NCBI GenBank assembly: GCA_023145125.1 | Contig: JAGLEK010000634.1 | Span: forward strand, 1 to 8,250 | Reading direction: 5' to 3' | Length of the DNA: 8,250 nucleotides | From: Bacteroidales bacterium | Lineage (GTDB): Bacteria; Bacteroidota; Bacteroidia; Bacteroidales; B18-G4 | Part shown: positions 6,142 through 8,250 of the stretch, in pieces | Position numbering within the stretch: the first letter of the stretch is position 1 | Layout: each line of letters starts with the position of its first letter | The notes under the pieces: model-generated | What the model was told of the DNA's origin: nothing | Database searches by the model: none | The model's input: only the letters and a program-made list of their open reading frames with translations | Translations under genes and position numbers: made by a program

Positions 6142-8037
6142 TTATTCAACGATCATCTTCCTGGTTACCTGGCTTGTGCCGGCAGTTACGGTATAGAAAT
6201 AGATACCGGCCTGCAGCATATCTGCCTCAATGGTAAAGGTATGTGTTTGTGCAGGAACCTGTCCTCTGTTGATCTCGATAACTTTCTGGCCTGTCATGTT
6301 GGTTACAACGAGTGAAAGGTTAGCAGCTTTTTCGAGGTTTACATTTACAGTAGTTGTTCCTGTGAATGGGTTGGGGAAGTTTTGTGATACGTGTGAATCG
6401 TCGATCAGTTCAGCTTCTTCAACACCAATACCGGTCCATGAAGGAGTCAGCTCAACTTTAGGCAGCATGCCATAGGTCCAGCGGTTTTCCTGGTAAGCGT
6501 GTTCATCATCGAGTGCAATACCCGGTGTGATGTCAGCCTGGTAGATGTAGTGAATGTTTTCATCTGATGTGCTGGCTATAACCGGAAATACACATTCGTC
6601 GAAAATGTGAACGATGTCTGAAGTAAGATCCATGAACTCACCCCATGTTTCTGTTCCGTTGTCATAACCCCTGGCCCAAACGTGCTTGTAGTTATAGGTA
6701 TCGGTGAAATATGTTTCTGTTGTTGAAGAAAAGAGAATATATCTGTAACCGAACTCATCAACAGTGATGCTGGGCATACCTGAAGGTCCGAGCTGACGAT
6801 AGCTCATAATATCATCAACGGTGGTTCCAACAAGGGTAATCTCACCGTCGCCGTCAACATCCTGCATATAGCCAATGTAGTTAACATCCTCGATCATTTC
6901 TGAATCTGCATAACCATATTGTGGGGAGGCAAGAGCATTAAGGTCGTTTGAGAACGGTTCCATCATATCGTTCCAATAACCAACACCATCAACAAATGGA
7001 TAAAAGTTGTATGAAGTCCCAACTTCCCAGTGAGCCACCCTGCTCATACCAAATACAACATGTGCATGCCCTTGAGCATCGAGGGTCATATGTGCGGAGT
7101 TGTCAACCGTAAAGAAAGTATCAGCAATGGTTACATCCCAGTCGAAGAAAGGATAAGGGTGCTCCCATACCATGTTATGTTCCCATGTCTCACCATTGTC
7201 ATCCGACCTCATGTAAAAAAGGTCCATCCATGCACTACCGATCAGGATACAAACAGTGTTACCCTGTGCAGCTAATGTATAATCATCAGCTCCAATTTCG
7301 AAATAATAGTCGGCACCTGTACCTTCGATAATGACATTCTGGGGATCCCAGGTTTCGCCACCATCAACTGAGCGCGAATAAAGGAGAGCGGTTGCCTGTC
7401 CCATATATTCAACGTAAGAGTTGCTGATCATGTGGATCACTTCGTTGTTTTCACCTGAAGTGATGATCCTTGGCCATGTAAGGTCGTTTTCAATACCGGC
7501 AGGTCCGAGAAAGTTAGCTTGTGACCACTCACCGGTACCTTTAGCGTCACGTTTTGAGATCTCGAGTCCGGCTGCACCATTATGGGCAACGTTGATCTCG
7601 CCACCGGCACCCCATGCAGAAATTGCCGGCCATCCGCAACGTGTATCTTCAATACGTACGGTTGGAGCAGGACCCCATTCGGTTCCATTGTAAAAGTTGT
7701 AACCGGTACCCCTATCAGGGAATGCGGTTGCTTCAGTACCGAAGATCCATACACCGGCCATGGTAGCATCTTCCCACCTGTAGAAACGGTTTCCGATGAA
7801 AGTGTTTGAGAACAGATCGTAATAGGTAGTACCAATCACCTGCTCTGTAGGAGCATAAGCGTCTGTACTTTTGACCATACTTACCGGGTTATTAAAGTTG
7901 GTAGCATCGTCGGTGCCCTTGATAAAGGTACCCTCGGCAGCAACCTTAAGCAGTTCTTTTGACACGGTGGGGAAGTTCTGACTGAAACCCATGACACCAA
8001 TGCCTAGAACAAGACAAAATAGTAAAAGCTTTTTCAT
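6142..8037 (-). CDS. Gene D: secreted beta-propeller-like protein with T9SS type A sorting domain
   Basis: Predicted exported protein of 631 aa, role unknown. Signal peptide MKKLLLFCLVLGIGVMGFS, cleavage likely before Gln20. Asp-boxes: SVDGGETW (223-230) and SDDNGETW (278-285). FPDRGTGYNFYNG is at 106-118 and DVDGDGEI at 393-400. The sorting tail begins near 549 with NFPNP (553-557), TGQKV (582-586) and GIYFYTV. It is a mosaic: residues about 41-190 and the tail follow gene C (for example NFLGPAGIE, PAQTHTFTI), whereas about 290-500 follow A and B (HPYPFFDW, VGTTVDDI, SYRQ, YNYKH). It has small insertions near 461-463 and 529-534 (SWTG) absent from B and C. It is the first gene of the array in transcription order within the window and has the shared leader 12 bases before its ATG. 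No catalytic motif was recognised. Confidence 0.94.
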   Translation of the reverse strand: MKKLLLFCLVLGIGVMGFSQNFPTVSKELLKVAAEGTFIKGTDDATNFNNPVSMVKSTDAYAPTEQVIGTTYYDLFSNTFIGNRFYRWEDATMAGVWIFGTEATAFPDRGTGYNFYNGTEWGPAPTVRIEDTRCGWPAISAWGAGGEINVAHNGAAGLEISKRDAKGTGEWSQANFLGPAGIENDLTWPRIITSGENNEVIHMISNSYVEYMGQATALLYSRSVDGGETWDPQNVIIEGTGADYYFEIGADDYTLAAQGNTVCILIGSAWMDLFYMRSDDNGETWEHNMVWEHPYPFFDWDVTIADTFFTVDNSAHMTLDAQGHAHVVFGMSRVAHWEVGTSYNFYPFVDGVGYWNDMMEPFSNDLNALASPQYGYADSEMIEDVNYIGYMQDVDGDGEITLVGTTVDDIMSYRQLGPSGMPSITVDEFGYRYILFSSTTETYFTDTYNYKHVWARGYDNGTETWGEFMDLTSDIVHIFDECVFPVIASTSDENIHYIYQADITPGIALDDEHAYQENRWTYGMLPKVELTPSWTGIGVEEAELIDDSHVSQNFPNPFTGTTTVNVNLEKAANLSLVVTNMTGQKVIEINRGQVPAQTHTFTIEADMLQAGIYFYTVTAGTSQVTRKMIVE

Positions 8038-8048
8038 TAGTTAAAGAA

Positions 8049-8072
8049 TTTTAGTTAAACAAAAATTAGGCT
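8049..8072 (-). promoter_or_regulatory. Shared leader element upstream of gene D (long form)
   Basis: On the minus strand AGCCTAATTTTTGTTTAACT and four following A-rich bases match the leader of C at 22 of 24 positions, including the GTTTAACTAAA core (8050-8060) that ends 12 bases before the ATG at 8037. TAATTTTTG resembles a TAnnTTTG -7 box with one extra T, but no good upstream TTTG was found at the expected distance. Confidence 0.45.
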
Positions 8073-8164
8073 GATTTTAAATAGATATTCTGATAAATTT
8101 ATTGTAAAAGATGCGAAGATAATTAAATTGTTATACCATCACTATAAAACAGACATAAAAAATA

Positions 8165-8184
8165 AGCCACGGTTGCACGTGGCT
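8165..8184 (-). terminator. Terminator-like hairpin of a gene to the right of the window
   Basis: A perfect 7-bp stem (8165-8171 with 8178-8184, AGCCACG / CGTGGCT) with a six-base loop; on the minus strand it is followed by TTATTTTTTA. It lies about 130 bases upstream of the start of D, so it would end a minus-strand transcript entering from the right. No convincing coding end is visible in 8185-8250. The region 8073-8164 is AT-rich and holds nothing else I can support. Confidence 0.6.
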
Positions 8185-8225
8185 CATAAAAAACCTTTAA
8201 TACTATCAATGTCAATCAAAGAGCA

Positions 8226-8250
8226 CCTTTTCCCTTTTCCCTTTTCCCTT
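8226..8250. repeat. Heptanucleotide tandem repeat CCTTTTC
   Basis: Three full copies of CCTTTTC and a partial fourth run to the window edge (GGGAAAA on the minus strand). It is a short, exact 7-base tandem array of a different sequence from the one at 1-57 but of the same period. It probably continues to the right; its total length cannot be seen. Confidence 0.75.

Noticed and set aside
63..8037. Annotation of the genes as sialidases on the basis of the Asp-boxes
   Set aside because: Asp-boxes are structural and occur in many non-enzymatic propellers. No (F/Y)RIP arginine motif or other sialidase active-site pattern was seen near the N-terminus.
8185..8250. A partial coding sequence entering from the right edge on the minus strand
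   Set aside because: The open stretches consist of translated GGGAAAA repeats (Lys/Gly/Glu/Arg) with early stops and no recognisable protein end.

Overview
The window holds four large tandem genes, all on the minus strand, that are paralogues of one another (about 625, 624, 625 and 631 aa; here called A to D from left to right, so D is transcribed first). Each encodes an N-terminal Sec signal peptide, a long beta-rich body with Asp-box (BNR) motifs typical of beta-propellers, and a C-terminal type IX secretion system (T9SS) type A sorting domain. T9SS sorting tails are essentially confined to Bacteroidota and close relatives. Starts without Shine-Dalgarno sequences, AT-rich leaders and a candidate TTTG/TAnnTTT-type promoter agree with that phylum. 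I cannot place it further, and no catalytic function is recognisable.

Layout: 1-57 is a heptanucleotide-based repeat that folds back on itself; 63-1940 is gene A; 2071-2106 is the terminator of B, followed by a candidate promoter for A (1994-2025); 2129-4003 is gene B; 4087-4108 is the terminator of C; 4131-6008 is gene C; 6096-6119 is the terminator of D; 6142-8037 is gene D; 8165-8184 is a terminator-like hairpin that would end a further minus-strand gene outside the window; 8226-8250 is a second, unrelated heptanucleotide repeat. No gap exceeds about 215 bases, and no RNA gene, mobile element or CRISPR array was seen.

Because a terminator-like hairpin lies between each pair of genes, the four are probably separate transcription units rather than one operon. 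B, C and D share a short leader element (GTTTAACTAAA) 11-12 nt before the ATG; A lacks it there and has its own promoter-like sequence. The likely picture is an expanded family of secreted or surface-anchored propeller proteins. The paralogues are a patchwork: D resembles C in its N-terminal part and sorting tail but A and B in the middle, and A and B share a 131-nt block with an identical protein sequence and 11 base differences. This suggests recombination or gene conversion within the array, or strong local constraint. The exact job (ligand binding, adhesion, hydrolysis) cannot be read from the sequence.
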